NCBI RefSeq assembly: GCF_030700285.1
Contig: NZ_JAUYZJ010000003.1
Coordinates: 124,001 to 188,000 of the forward strand
Origin: Methylobacterium sp. NEAU K
GTDB lineage: Bacteria > Pseudomonadota > Alphaproteobacteria > Rhizobiales > Beijerinckiaceae
Length of the DNA stretch: 64,000 bases
Reading direction: 5' to 3'
In this document: positions 46,995 through 55,966 of the stretch, piece by piece
How the letters are laid out: each line of letters begins with the position of its first letter
Numbering within the stretch: position 1 is the first letter of the stretch
Translations under genes and position numbers: made by a program
Notes under the pieces: generated by a model
What the model was told of the DNA's origin: nothing
The model's input: the letters and a program-made list of their open reading frames with translations, nothing else
The model's database searches: none

Positions 46995-48476
46995 TCACCG
47001 AGCCGATCGCAAGATCTCGCCCATGCGCCGCACCGCCGGCTCGATCGCCCGCTCAGGCACAGCGGCGTAGCCGAGCAGCAGCCCAGGCTCCGGCTTGCCG
47101 ACATGGTAGGCCGAGAGCGCGACCGCGGAGATCCCGGCCCGGCCGAGTTCCGCCGCGGCTTCGGCATCGCCGAGTGCGCGCGGCCAAGCCGCTCGGGGCC
47201 GGGCGATGAGGTGCATCCCGCCCTCCATCGGGGCGACCGCGATCACGTCCGCGGCGTGGTGGCGCGCGGCCTCGACCAGGGCCTCCTGGCGAAGACCGTA
47301 GAGGCGCCGGGTCCGGCGCAGGTGGCCGGCGAGGTGCCCGTCCTCGATGAAGCGGGCCAGCGCCCATTGGCCGATCCCCGAGGGTGCCGGGCCGGTCTCG
47401 GCGAGCGCCTGGTTCACCGGCGCGACGAGACCCCGCGGCAGCACGAGGTAGCTGAGGCCGAGTGCAGGCAGCAGCAGCTTCGAGAAGCTGCCGACGTAGA
47501 TCACCCGCCCGCCGCGATCGAGGGCGCGCAGGGGCGCGAACGGACGCCCGGCATATCGGTAGGCACCGTCGTAATCGTCCTCGACGATCCAGCCGGAAGC
47601 CGCTTCCGCCCAGGCCAGGAGGTCGAGCCGGTTCTCCAGACTCATGGCGTGGCCCAGCGGATAATGGTGGGCCGGCGTCACTACGGCGAGTCGCGCCCCC
47701 GGCGCCAGGGATGCGGCTCGGGACGCCGAGAGGCCGCCGGGACCGACCGGGACCGGAACGGGCCGAAGGCCGGCGCTCGCCAGGGCCTGGGCGATCCCGG
47801 GAAAGCCCGGCTCCTCGACCAGGGCCGTCTCGCCGGGATCGAGCAGCAATTCGGCCAGCAGGCGCAGGCTCTGGCGGATCCCCGCCGTGACGATCACGTC
47901 GTCGGCCTCGCAGGCCACGCCCCGACCTTGCGCCAGATAGGCGGCGACGGCGCGCCGCAGCGCCGGCGAACCGCGCGGGTCGGACCGCTCGGCCGGCCCG
48001 TGGCGCCACTCGGCCTGAAGCAGGCGCGCCCAGACCGCGTAGGGGAACGCATCGAGCGCCGGCCGCCCGAGCGCGAAGGCGTCGGGCACGCCGGGCCCCG
48101 CCATGTACCGGCGGCCCGGCACCGCGGCGAGGCGCGCGCCCCGGCGCGACAGGCTCGGTGCCGCGGTCGCGGCCGACGGCGCCGCCGGCCGCGACCGCGG
48201 GAGCGTATCATCCGGAAGGGTCACGGCGACCCGCGTAGCCGAGCCGGGCCGCGCCGTCAGATAGCCCTCCGCGATGAGTTGCTCCAGGGCGAGCACCACC
48301 GTCCCGCGGGCGCAGCCGAGATCGGCCGCCATCAGGCGGGACGCCGGAAGCCGCGCCCCCCGCGGCAGGCGCCGGTCGAGGATCGCGGCCCGCAGGCTCT
48401 CGCGGAGCTGGGCGTGCAGCGGCGTCGGCGATGCGGGATCGAGGCTGACGGGCAGCGGCAGCGGGGCCTGGGCCAT
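46995..48476 (-). CDS. MocR/PdxR-type regulator (GntR HTH fused to aminotransferase-like domain)
   Basis: A 493-residue regulator. Residues 10-80 are a GntR winged helix (RGARLPASRLMAADLGCARG). From about 120 a fold type I aminotransferase domain follows, with the PLP lysine in YVGSFSKLLLPALGLSY and EDDYDGAYRYAGRP before it. MocR proteins sense PLP or an amino compound bound to it. It is divergent from a paiB-like gene with a 97-base gap containing inverted GGTCCA half-sites, so it probably controls that gene and itself. Without pdxST nearby, PdxR function is not certain. Confidence 0.9.
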   Translation of the reverse strand: MAQAPLPLPVSLDPASPTPLHAQLRESLRAAILDRRLPRGARLPASRLMAADLGCARGTVVLALEQLIAEGYLTARPGSATRVAVTLPDDTLPRSRPAAPSAATAAPSLSRRGARLAAVPGRRYMAGPGVPDAFALGRPALDAFPYAVWARLLQAEWRHGPAERSDPRGSPALRRAVAAYLAQGRGVACEADDVIVTAGIRQSLRLLAELLLDPGETALVEEPGFPGIAQALASAGLRPVPVPVGPGGLSASRAASLAPGARLAVVTPAHHYPLGHAMSLENRLDLLAWAEAASGWIVEDDYDGAYRYAGRPFAPLRALDRGGRVIYVGSFSKLLLPALGLSYLVLPRGLVAPVNQALAETGPAPSGIGQWALARFIEDGHLAGHLRRTRRLYGLRQEALVEAARHHAADVIAVAPMEGGMHLIARPRAAWPRALGDAEAAAELGRAGISAVALSAYHVGKPEPGLLLGYAAVPERAIEPAVRRMGEILRSAR

Positions 48477-48483
48477 GGCAAGC

Positions 48484-48525
48484 GGTCCAGTCGGATTTCG
48501 GAAACTGGACCTTTCTCCTGGTCCA
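48484..48525. promoter_or_regulatory. Candidate MocR operator between regulator and paiB-like gene
   Basis: Three GGTCCA half-sites: 48484-48489 (direct), 48506-48511 (inverted, TGGACC) and 48520-48525 (direct). The last two form the inverted repeat TGGACC-N8-GGTCCA. MocR-type regulators usually read repeated half-sites in such divergent regions. Confidence 0.5.
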
Positions 48526-48573
48526 CCAGCCGGTCAAGCATGGCTTTGACGCAACGACCAAGGGACAGGGTTC

Positions 48574-49200
48574 ATGTACCAGCCGCCGCATTTTCGAGAG
48601 GATTCGCGCGCGGCGCAGCACGCACTGATCCGGGCCCATCCGCTCGGCCTGCTGATCACCGGCGGCGCCGGCGGCCTCACCGCCAACCCGATCCCGTTCC
48701 TGCTGGAGGAGGCCGGCGCGCACGGAACCCTGCGCGCCCATCTCGCCCGCGCGAACCCGCAATGGCACGACCTCGCGGCCGCCGGGGAATGCCTGATCGT
48801 GTTCCAGGGTCCACAGGGCTACGTCACGCCCGGTTGGTACGCGAGCAAGCGCGAGCACGGGCGCGTGGTACCGACCTGGAACTACGCCACCGTCCACGCC
48901 TGGGGGCGGCCGAGCGTGATCGAGGACGCGAACTGGCTCCGGCGCCAGATCGCCGACCTCACCGCCCTACGCGAAACGCCGCGCGCCGACCCCTGGGCGG
49001 TGGAGGACGCGCCCGAGCCCTTCGTGGCGGCACAGCTCCGGGCGATCGTCGGAATCGAGATCCCGATCACCCGCATCGAGGGGAAGTGGAAGATGAGCCA
49101 GAACAGGCCGGAGGCCGACCGCGCCGGCGTCATCGCGGGGATGCAGGCGGAAGGCGAGACGGTTCTCGCCGCGATGGTGACCGAGCGGAGTGGATCGTGA
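48574..49200 (+). CDS. PaiB-family FMN-binding transcriptional regulator
   Basis: A 208-residue member of the PaiB/FMN-binding split-barrel family, with the N-terminal MYQPPHFRE and the conserved YASKREHGRVVPTWNYATVH and GKWKMSQNR blocks. In Bacillus, PaiB works with PaiA, an acetyltransferase for polyamines; here an acetyltransferase gene follows with a GTGA overlap. Divergent placement from a MocR regulator is a common arrangement for this family. The product is cytoplasmic with no DNA-binding helix of its own, so the regulator name is by family only. Confidence 0.9.
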   Translation: MYQPPHFREDSRAAQHALIRAHPLGLLITGGAGGLTANPIPFLLEEAGAHGTLRAHLARANPQWHDLAAAGECLIVFQGPQGYVTPGWYASKREHGRVVPTWNYATVHAWGRPSVIEDANWLRRQIADLTALRETPRADPWAVEDAPEPFVAAQLRAIVGIEIPITRIEGKWKMSQNRPEADRAGVIAGMQAEGETVLAAMVTERSGS

Positions 49201-49910
49201 GCGCGCGCCTCAACGCCTTCGGCCAGCCGATCGGCCCGGCCCTGCCGGACTGGACGCCGCGTCCGCTTCCGCCACGAACCCCCATGGAGGGCCGGACCTG
49301 CCGGGTCGCTCCGCTGGATCCTGATGCCCACACCTCGGATCTGTTCGCGACCTATGGCGCGGCGCCGGACCGACGCGGCTGGACCTATCTGGGAGACGAG
49401 TTGCCCGAGAGCGAGACGGCTTACCGGGCGCGCATCGAGACGATGGCGGCGAGCCGGGACCCGCTGTTCCACGCGATCCTCGACCGCGTGAGCGGAACGG
49501 CTCTCGGGATCGCATCCTACCTGCGGATCGATCCGGGCAACGGCGTGATCGAAGTCGGCCACCTCCATTTCGGGCCCCGGCTGCAGCGCGTCCCCGCCGC
49601 CACGGAGGCGATGGCGCTGATGATGGCCCGCGTTTTCGAGCTGGGCTATCGCCGCTACGAGTGGAAGTGCGACAGTCTCAACGCGCCGTCGCGGGCGGCG
49701 GCTCTGCGCTACGGCTTCACCTTCGAGGGCATCTTCCGCAACGCCGTGGTGGTGAAGGGTCGCTCGCGCGACACCGCGTGGTTCTCGATCACCGACGCGG
49801 AATGGCCACGGGTGCGGGCCGGTTTCGCGGCGTGGCTCGACCCCGGAAATTTCGACGGGGACGGCCGGCAGCGGCGCGGGCTGGCTGAACTGCGCGCCGA
49901 GGCGGGATGA
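49197..49910 (+). CDS. GNAT acetyltransferase, RimJ/RimL type
   Basis: A 237-residue GNAT of the RimJ/RimL subgroup: the MEGRTCRVAPLDPDAHTSDL entry strand, ASYLRIDPGNGVIEVGHLHF core strands, and the C-terminal FELGYRRYEWKCDSLNAPSR and RYGFTFEG blocks. The substrate may be a small amine or a protein N-terminus. The start is a GTG that overlaps the paiB-like stop by four bases, so the pair is translationally coupled and echoes the paiA-paiB pairing, although PaiA itself is a different GNAT subgroup. Confidence 0.88.
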   Translation: MSARLNAFGQPIGPALPDWTPRPLPPRTPMEGRTCRVAPLDPDAHTSDLFATYGAAPDRRGWTYLGDELPESETAYRARIETMAASRDPLFHAILDRVSGTALGIASYLRIDPGNGVIEVGHLHFGPRLQRVPAATEAMALMMARVFELGYRRYEWKCDSLNAPSRAAALRYGFTFEGIFRNAVVVKGRSRDTAWFSITDAEWPRVRAGFAAWLDPGNFDGDGRQRRGLAELRAEAG

Positions 49911-50305
49911 TTTTCGGGCCCCGCAGCCACGCCGTGATATCCTTCAGGGAAACCCAATCCTGGCGAGCGTTTGACATTGCGGTTGCCGCCGGATCACCCA
50001 CTATGTCGTCCCGCGACGCGAAACGGCGCCCGGGATCCCGAAACGCATACGGATCGGGACCTTGCGCGGTCGCCGTTTGAAGGATTCGCAGCGCCTGTCA
50101 CCGTCTTTGCGAGCCCCGCTCGCGATGACGGCGCGGGCCGATCGGCCGAGCTATCCAACCGGAACCGTATCGCACCGCCGGCGCATCTGGCTTTCGGGCT
50201 CGCCGTGGCGCCGCGGAATCACGGGGTACGGCCAATACCGGTGCCAAATCGATCACCGCGCGAAGACCGAATCCGGGTTGCCGCAAGGTTTGTTGGAACG
50301 GCCGT
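49911..50305. other. Intergenic region containing repeat copy C
   Basis: The 395 bases between the GNAT stop and the GMC oxidoreductase stop (convergent) hold no convincing gene. The central part is interspersed repeat copy C; the rest shows nothing recognisable. Confidence 0.5.
50096..50163. repeat. Interspersed repeat, copy C
   Basis: TGTCACCGTCTTTGCGAGCC at its left end, GCGATGACGGCGC in the middle and CGGCCGAGCTATCCAACCGG at the right align with copy A at 17251-17320 over the whole length. Confidence 0.75.
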
Positions 50306-51862
50306 CTACGATCCGGGGATACTGGCAGCCAAGAATGCCTCCGCGGTGCGCAGACTCAGTGCCATGATGGTCAAGGCCGGGTTCGCGGCGAGAGAACTCG
50401 GGAACGTCGAGCCGTCGCACACCCACAGGTTATCGATGTCGAAGCTGCGGCCATAGGGGTCGACGACGGCGCTCGACCCGTCGCGCCCCATCCGGCAGGT
50501 GCCGATGGTGTGGGCGACGCGCTCCAGCACCCAGATGTCCTCGGCGCCGGCCGCCTGCCACAGGTCGCGCATCACCTTCGTGGCATGGGCGTTGAGGCGC
50601 TCCTCGTTGGTGCCGTAGCCGAAGCTCACATACGCCTTGCGCATCCCGTGCGCGTCGGTCTCATCGGAGAGCGTGAGCACGTTGGCGTCGCAGGGCAGCG
50701 TCTCTCCGTTGATGCCGATGCCGGCCAGATGATTGTAGCGGTCGAGGTAATCGAGCAGCGGCTTCCCCCACAGGCCGCGTCCGCGCACCACCGCGTTCCC
50801 GAAGGTCAGCGGCACCACGCCGAGGCTCTGGATGAGGTAGCCGCCCGCGAAATCCGCGCCGGCGCGGATGAAATCCTCTGTGATCAGCGACGAAGGGTAG
50901 CCGCGGTTCATCCGCACCTCGCTGGCGAAGGTACCCCAGACCTGCGTGGCGACGTGGCCCATGTAGTTGCGGCCGACCTGACCGCTCGAATTGGCGAGCC
51001 CGAGATGCAGCAGCAGCCGCGGCGTCTCGACGGCGCCGGCGCAGAGGAACACGGCGCCGCTGCGCTGACGCCGCTCCTGCCCGTCCTGCGTGTAGACGAC
51101 CGCCTTGACCCGGCCGTCGGCGCCGCGCTCCAGACCATGGACGAAAGCTCCCGGCCGGATCTCGGCCCCGTGGGCCACCGCCAGCGGCAGGTAGGTCACG
51201 TCCATGCTCGCCTTGGCGCCGTTGCGGCAACCCTGGTGGCAATAGCCACAATTGATGCAGGCGTTGCGCCGGGGCCCGGCCTCGGATTCGAAATCCTGCG
51301 AAACCACCGCCGCGGGCGCATCCGCCCAGCGGATGCCGAGCGTGTCGCAGGCCCCGGCCATGATCTGGGCCGGCCCGTTGCGCGGTACGGGGGGGAGGGG
51401 ATAGCGGCGGCCGGGATCCCAGGGATAGCTCTGCGGGCCGGAGACGCCGATGAAGCGCTCCACCCTCTCGTAGAACGGGGCGAGTTCCTCATAGGTCAGC
51501 GGCCAGTCGCAGCCCTCGCCGGTCTCCGTATGGAGCCGCAGGTCGCGTGCATCGGCCCGGGGCACGAAGGCGCCCCAGTGCAGCGTCGAGCCACCGACGC
51601 CGGTGCCGCTGTTGTTCGCCCCGAACGCCTCCGGGGTCGAGCCACCGCTCAGGCGCTCCTCGGTCCAGTAAATCTCGTCGGCCAACGACTCGTCGAAGGC
51701 GAAGCGTTCCGGGGTAAAGTTCGGTCCCGCCTCGAGGGCAACCACCTTGAGGCCGGCCGCCGCGAGGCGCGCGAGGAGCGGCGCGCCGCCCGCCCCGGTG
51801 CCGACGATGACCGCGTCGACGGTCTCGTCCTCGCGATAGGCCCGCATCCCGTCGAGGTTCAT
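50306..51862 (-). CDS. GMC-family FAD oxidoreductase with a four-cysteine cluster
   Basis: A 518-residue flavoprotein. The FAD-binding GTGAGG loop is at 21-26, [12 protein letters not shown] is the second GMC signature, and the C-terminal HTIGTCRMG and [18 protein letters not shown] blocks hold the active-site region. Cys202, 205, 208 and 212 ([11 protein letters not shown]) form a C-x2-C-x2-C-x3-C cluster of the kind that could bind an iron-sulfur centre. There is no signal peptide. It overlaps by four bases (ATGA) the upstream gene whose C-terminus resembles subunit 3 of gluconate 2-dehydrogenase, so the two products probably form one dehydrogenase. The substrate may be a sugar, polyol or sterol-like alcohol. 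Confidence 0.92.
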   Translation of the reverse strand: MNLDGMRAYREDETVDAVIVGTGAGGAPLLARLAAAGLKVVALEAGPNFTPERFAFDESLADEIYWTEERLSGGSTPEAFGANNSGTGVGGSTLHWGAFVPRADARDLRLHTETGEGCDWPLTYEELAPFYERVERFIGVSGPQSYPWDPGRRYPLPPVPRNGPAQIMAGACDTLGIRWADAPAAVVSQDFESEAGPRRNACINCGYCHQGCRNGAKASMDVTYLPLAVAHGAEIRPGAFVHGLERGADGRVKAVVYTQDGQERRQRSGAVFLCAGAVETPRLLLHLGLANSSGQVGRNYMGHVATQVWGTFASEVRMNRGYPSSLITEDFIRAGADFAGGYLIQSLGVVPLTFGNAVVRGRGLWGKPLLDYLDRYNHLAGIGINGETLPCDANVLTLSDETDAHGMRKAYVSFGYGTNEERLNAHATKVMRDLWQAAGAEDIWVLERVAHTIGTCRMGRDGSSAVVDPYGRSFDIDNLWVCDGSTFPSSLAANPALTIMALSLRTAEAFLAASIPGS

Positions 51863-53283
51863 CGCACCGCCTCCTCGTGTGCGGCCCGCGGTTCCCAGGG
51901 CTCCGGCGCGTCGAGCCCGACCTGATGGAAGCCCGGCAGTCCATCCGCGATCGCCCCCGGCCGGTCGCCGCCGGCGCCGATGCCCGAGAAGCCGATCCGG
52001 GCCAGGGACGCGGGATGGGCGAGCCAGAGCCGGGCCGCGTCGGCGCGCAGGTCCTCGAACCAGAACCGCATCCGGTCGCCATCCAGCTGGCCGCCGACGG
52101 ACCCGGGCACCGTCAGCTCGCCCTTCTGGGCGAGGGTGAGCAGCGCGTCCTGGTGCAGTCCTTCGAGGACGAGGAAGGGTCTGCCGTGCGCGGCGCGGGC
52201 GGCCGCGTCGAGGGTGCGCAGACCGGCGCGATAGGCCTCGGGGTCCGGCGGAAGCGCCGAGAAGCGCCAGCCGTCGCCGCCCCCGCTGCCGAGGCGCCGG
52301 TCGAGCCGGGCGGCGAGGTCGAGGCCCGGTACCGGCAGGACACGGGCGAAGACGGCGCGCAGGATCGCGAGCTCGACCGGATCGAGGGCCTCCGGCCGGT
52401 AGAAGGGATCGTCCGCTGCGGCGCGCGCGCCGAGCGCTGTGCGCAGGCGGCCGTTGACCCGATTCGAGGCGATCAGAGCCGCATAGGCGGGCGGCACCGC
52501 GGGCGCCGGAGCGGCTTCCGGAAGCGACCGGTCACCGAGATAGGCGACGAGCAGGTCGGCCAAGGTTTCGGGACGCTCCAGAGGCAGAAGATGGCCGACG
52601 CCGTCCACGGTGACCAGGCGGTGGCGGGCGAGATGCGGCGCTGTCAGAGCCCGCTGCGCGTCCGGGCCGAGGTCGGCATCCTCGGAGCCCGCCAGGATCA
52701 GGGCGGGCGTGTGCAGGATTCCGACCCGGCGGCACAGGTCCTCGCGGGCGCCGGATCCGAGCCAGGCCTTCCAGGCTTGCGGCGAGGCCTGCAGCACGTC
52801 AGCGGTCGCGCGCGTCTCGGCTTCCGGATCGAGGCCGGCGCCGACATTGTCGCGCACGAACGCCCGGGCCTCGCGAAAGCGGGTCTCCGGATCGGCGTCG
52901 ACCCAGGCGATCATCCGGGCGCGGCGATCCTCGGGGATCGGCTCGGGACTCGGCGGCGAGCCGGAGACCAGGATCAGGTCGGTGAGCCCTTCGAGCCCCG
53001 GCTCGCCGTCCTCGGACCGGCGCGCCAGGGCCAGCGCGACCTTCGCGCCCATGCTGTGGCCGGCGATGCCGAACCGCGCGGGTGCCCGGGACCGGATCGC
53101 CGCCGCCACGTGGTCGGCCATGGCGTCGACGGAGAAGCCCATGCTGCCGGCCGCGTTGCCGAAGCCGGGGAGATCGACGGGCACGCAGGTCGGAGCATTG
53201 CCGAGGGCGTAGGCGAGACGCTGCCAGCTGCGGGCGCTGCCGCCAAGGAAATGGAGGCAGAAAAGGACTTCAGGCTTGGCCAT
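51859..53283 (-). CDS. Alpha/beta-hydrolase fused to a gluconate-2-dehydrogenase-subunit-3-like domain
   Basis: A 474-residue protein with two parts. Residues 1-255 are a complete alpha/beta-hydrolase: nucleophile Ser77 in GHSMG, acid Asp202 in GSEDAD, base His231 in [10 protein letters not shown]. After a Pro/Ala linker, residues 295-450 resemble Gluconate_2-dh3: the opening [53 protein letters not shown], and a final IGFSG. The protein has no signal peptide or Tat motif. The ATGA overlap with the GMC flavoprotein gene indicates a shared complex. The hydrolase could open a lactone formed by the oxidase, but that is inference. Confidence 0.82.
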   Translation of the reverse strand: MAKPEVLFCLHFLGGSARSWQRLAYALGNAPTCVPVDLPGFGNAAGSMGFSVDAMADHVAAAIRSRAPARFGIAGHSMGAKVALALARRSEDGEPGLEGLTDLILVSGSPPSPEPIPEDRRARMIAWVDADPETRFREARAFVRDNVGAGLDPEAETRATADVLQASPQAWKAWLGSGAREDLCRRVGILHTPALILAGSEDADLGPDAQRALTAPHLARHRLVTVDGVGHLLPLERPETLADLLVAYLGDRSLPEAAPAPAVPPAYAALIASNRVNGRLRTALGARAAADDPFYRPEALDPVELAILRAVFARVLPVPGLDLAARLDRRLGSGGGDGWRFSALPPDPEAYRAGLRTLDAAARAAHGRPFLVLEGLHQDALLTLAQKGELTVPGSVGGQLDGDRMRFWFEDLRADAARLWLAHPASLARIGFSGIGAGGDRPGAIADGLPGFHQVGLDAPEPWEPRAAHEEAVR

Positions 53284-53407
53284 CGCCGGGACATCGCGCG
53301 GACCTGGACCGCTTCAAGCGTACGCGACGCCGCATGGCGCTGACGCTCAGGCCCGGACGGGATGGCGCGTGCGCGGCCGGCATGGGATCACGGCGCCGGA
53401 GAGAGCC

Positions 53408-54163
53408 ATGACGTCGGAGACCGATCTTGCCTGGCGGGTAGACGAGGCGTGTCTCAACGCCTGGCCGAGCCCGCGCGAGCTCCTCGTCCAAGGCTACCTG
53501 CTGCGCGCCGCCGGCGGCCCCTCGAAGCGGCAGAACTCCGTGAACCCGCTGCGCGGAAGCGGCGCCCCCGAGCCGGCCATCGAAGCGGCGGGTACGATCT
53601 ACGGCGCACTCGGGCGTCGTGCCATCTTCCGGGTGCCGGCGATCGCGCCGCAGATGGATCCGCTCCTGGAGCAGCGCGACTTCGCCATCGTCGACGAGAC
53701 CTGCACCCTCTACCGCGGCCTCGACGGCCTGCCCGAACAGCCGGATCGCTCCGTGGCGCTCGCCCAGACGCCCGACGCCGACTGGCTGGCGCTGCGGGAC
53801 GCGGTGAACCGGGCCGACCCGGCCGCCGCGCAGGCGTTTCGCAACACGACGGAGATGCTGGTCCTGCCGCGGGCCTTCGCGGCGGCGGCGACGGAAGGCG
53901 GGATCGGCGCGATCGCGTTCGGCGTGCTCGACCGCGAGCTGCTGGTGATCGAGTCGGTGGCGACGCCCGAGCCCCTGGGCGGCCGAGGTCACGCCCGGCG
54001 CGCCGTCGGTGCGCTGCTGCACTGGGGCCAGGCGCTGGGCGCGCGGGCAGCCTGCCTGCAGGTGGCGGCGGCAAACGCGCCGGCGCGGGCGCTGTACCGG
54101 GCTTCAGGATTCGATCGCGAACTCTACCGGTACCACTACCGCATCGCGCGCGAGACGGCGTGA
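53408..54163 (+). CDS. GNAT N-acetyltransferase family protein
   Basis: A 251-residue protein whose C-terminal half is a GNAT domain (ATPEPLGGRGHARRAVGALLHWG acetyl-CoA loop, then AANAPARALYRASGF). The N-terminal half (ACLNAWPSPRELLVQGYLLR and the KRQNSVNPLRGSG block) looks like a degenerate second GNAT, a layout seen in tandem-GNAT proteins. The start is the ATG at 53408, with GGAGAG five bases upstream. It is divergent from the hydrolase fusion and converges with xseA, 16 bases apart. The substrate is unknown. Confidence 0.85.
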   Translation: MTSETDLAWRVDEACLNAWPSPRELLVQGYLLRAAGGPSKRQNSVNPLRGSGAPEPAIEAAGTIYGALGRRAIFRVPAIAPQMDPLLEQRDFAIVDETCTLYRGLDGLPEQPDRSVALAQTPDADWLALRDAVNRADPAAAQAFRNTTEMLVLPRAFAAAATEGGIGAIAFGVLDRELLVIESVATPEPLGGRGHARRAVGALLHWGQALGARAACLQVAAANAPARALYRASGFDRELYRYHYRIARETA

Positions 54164-54179
54164 AAGCCCGTGCGATGCC

Positions 54180-55874
54180 TCAGGCATCGAACAGCGAGCC
54201 CTGCCGGGCTGGCGTGGCGATGTTCGCAGGCGTCCGCTTCCCGGCCGCGGGGGCAGACGTCGGCTGTGCCCGCGCGGCGCGGCGGCCCGGCTTGGCGGAC
54301 AGGGAAGGATCGGTCGTCCCGTCCGGCACCGCGCTCACCGTCCCGTCGGCGAATTGCAGGCTGAGACGAGTCGCGGCCGCCGCCTCGGCGGCGTGGCGCA
54401 CCGGCAGGCCGGCGGCGTCGCGCACCAGCACGTAGCCGCGTTCCAGCACGGCGCGGTAGCTGAGCGAGCCCAGCAGCTGCGCGAGGCCCGCCAGCCTGTC
54501 GCGGCGGCGCTCGACGCTCCGTGCGCCGGCCTGGACGAGGCGGTCGGAGAGGGCAACGAGACGGTCGGCCCGGCGAGCCTGGAGCGCCCGCGCCCGCTCC
54601 AGGCTCGCGTCCCGGGCGACGACGAGGCGGCGGCCGAGCTGGGCCATGGCCTCACCCTTCCGCTGCACGTCGTTGCGCAACGCGGTGAGCGGCCGATGGT
54701 CGATCCGCCCGAGCCGTGCCCGGGCGTTGGCGAGGACCACGTCCGGCGAGCGCCGGGCCATTTGGTCGAGAAGGAGCTGCAGCCGGGCGCGATGCCGGCT
54801 GGCGCCGGCCGCCAGCGCCGGGGCGAGCCGTGCCTCGGCGAGGTCGAGCCGCTGGCGCTTGGCCGCCAGCAGGGCCTCGGCGCTCGGGAACGCGCGGCCG
54901 AGTGCCCGCAGGTCGGAGCGGTCGCGGTCGATCCGACGACCGATCGCCCCGACCGCTCGGGCCGACAGGTCCGCGACCGTGGCGATCAGGTCCGCGCGGA
55001 CCGGGACGGCCATCTCGGCGGCGCCCGTGGGCGTCGGTGCCCGGCGGTCGGAGACGAAGTCGATCAGCGTGGTGTCGGTCTCGTGCCCGACCGCCGAGAT
55101 CAGCGGGATCGCGCTCTCGGCCGCGGCGCGGACCACGCATTCCTCGTTGAAGGCCCACAGGTCCTCGATCGAGCCGCCGCCGCGCGCGACGATCAGCACG
55201 TCGGGGCGCGGGATGGCGCTATCGGGGCCCAGGGCGTTGAACCCGCGGATCGCCGCTGCGACCTCCTCGGCCGCGCCGTCGCCTTGGACCCGCACCGGCC
55301 AGACCAGAACGGGGCGTGGGAAACGGTCCTCCAGCCGGTGAAGGATGTCGCGGATCACCGCGCCGGTGGGCGAGGTGACGACGCCGACGACCCCCGGCAG
55401 ATAGGGAATCGCCTTCTTGCGGTCCGGGGCGAACAGCCCTTCGGCCGCGAGAAGCTTCTTGCGCTCCTCAAGCAGGGCCATCCAGGCGCCGAGGCCGGCC
55501 GGCTCCAAGCTCTCGACCACGATCTGGTACGAGGATTTTCCCGCGAAGGTGGTGATGCGGCCGGTGGCGACCACTTCCAGCCCCTCCTGGGGCTTCTGGC
55601 GCAGGCGCCCGAATACGCCCTTCCAGACCACTGCGTCGATCCGCGCCTGCCCGTCCTTCAGGGAGAAATAGGCGTGGCCCGAGCCGTGCGGCCCGCGATA
55701 GCCCGAGATCTCGCCGCGCAGGCGTACGTGCCCGAACGCGTCCTCCAGGGTGCGCTTCAGCGCACCCGCCAGCTCACCCACCGTCCATTCGGGCTGGTTG
55801 GCGGTGAGAACGCTGGTCGGCGGGGTATCCGCCGCGGGCGAGGCTGCGGGGCGCGGTGGCGGCACAAGTGGCAT
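54180..55874 (-). CDS. xseA: Exodeoxyribonuclease VII large subunit
   Basis: The large, catalytic subunit of the bidirectional single-strand exonuclease VII. An OB-fold (about 28-125, with GEISGYRGPHGSGHAYFSLK) is followed by the catalytic domain (GVVTSPTGAVIRDI, ARGGGSIEDLWAFNEE, SAVGHETDTTLIDFVSDRRA), a long Arg/Ala/Leu-rich coiled coil (about 330-470) and the C-terminal RGYVLVRDAAG segment. It has 564 residues, with an extra Ala/Pro/Lys-rich tail of about 60. The small subunit xseB is not in the window. Confidence 0.95.
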   Translation of the reverse strand: MPLVPPPRPAASPAADTPPTSVLTANQPEWTVGELAGALKRTLEDAFGHVRLRGEISGYRGPHGSGHAYFSLKDGQARIDAVVWKGVFGRLRQKPQEGLEVVATGRITTFAGKSSYQIVVESLEPAGLGAWMALLEERKKLLAAEGLFAPDRKKAIPYLPGVVGVVTSPTGAVIRDILHRLEDRFPRPVLVWPVRVQGDGAAEEVAAAIRGFNALGPDSAIPRPDVLIVARGGGSIEDLWAFNEECVVRAAAESAIPLISAVGHETDTTLIDFVSDRRAPTPTGAAEMAVPVRADLIATVADLSARAVGAIGRRIDRDRSDLRALGRAFPSAEALLAAKRQRLDLAEARLAPALAAGASRHRARLQLLLDQMARRSPDVVLANARARLGRIDHRPLTALRNDVQRKGEAMAQLGRRLVVARDASLERARALQARRADRLVALSDRLVQAGARSVERRRDRLAGLAQLLGSLSYRAVLERGYVLVRDAAGLPVRHAAEAAAATRLSLQFADGTVSAVPDGTTDPSLSAKPGRRAARAQPTSAPAAGKRTPANIATPARQGSLFDA

Positions 55875-55966
55875 GGGCGGAGGCTAGAGCATGAGGTGGG
55901 AAAGGGGAAACCGGCTTTCCGGATCTGTTCCGCAGCCGCCCCTGTGCGAGCCCGCGGGGCGTGCTT

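Noticed and set aside
47103..49910. A 935-codon plus-strand frame through the MocR gene into the GNAT gene
   Set aside because: Only the last 237 codons are a real gene (GNAT, GTG at 49197). The rest is antisense to MocR or out of frame with the paiB-like gene.
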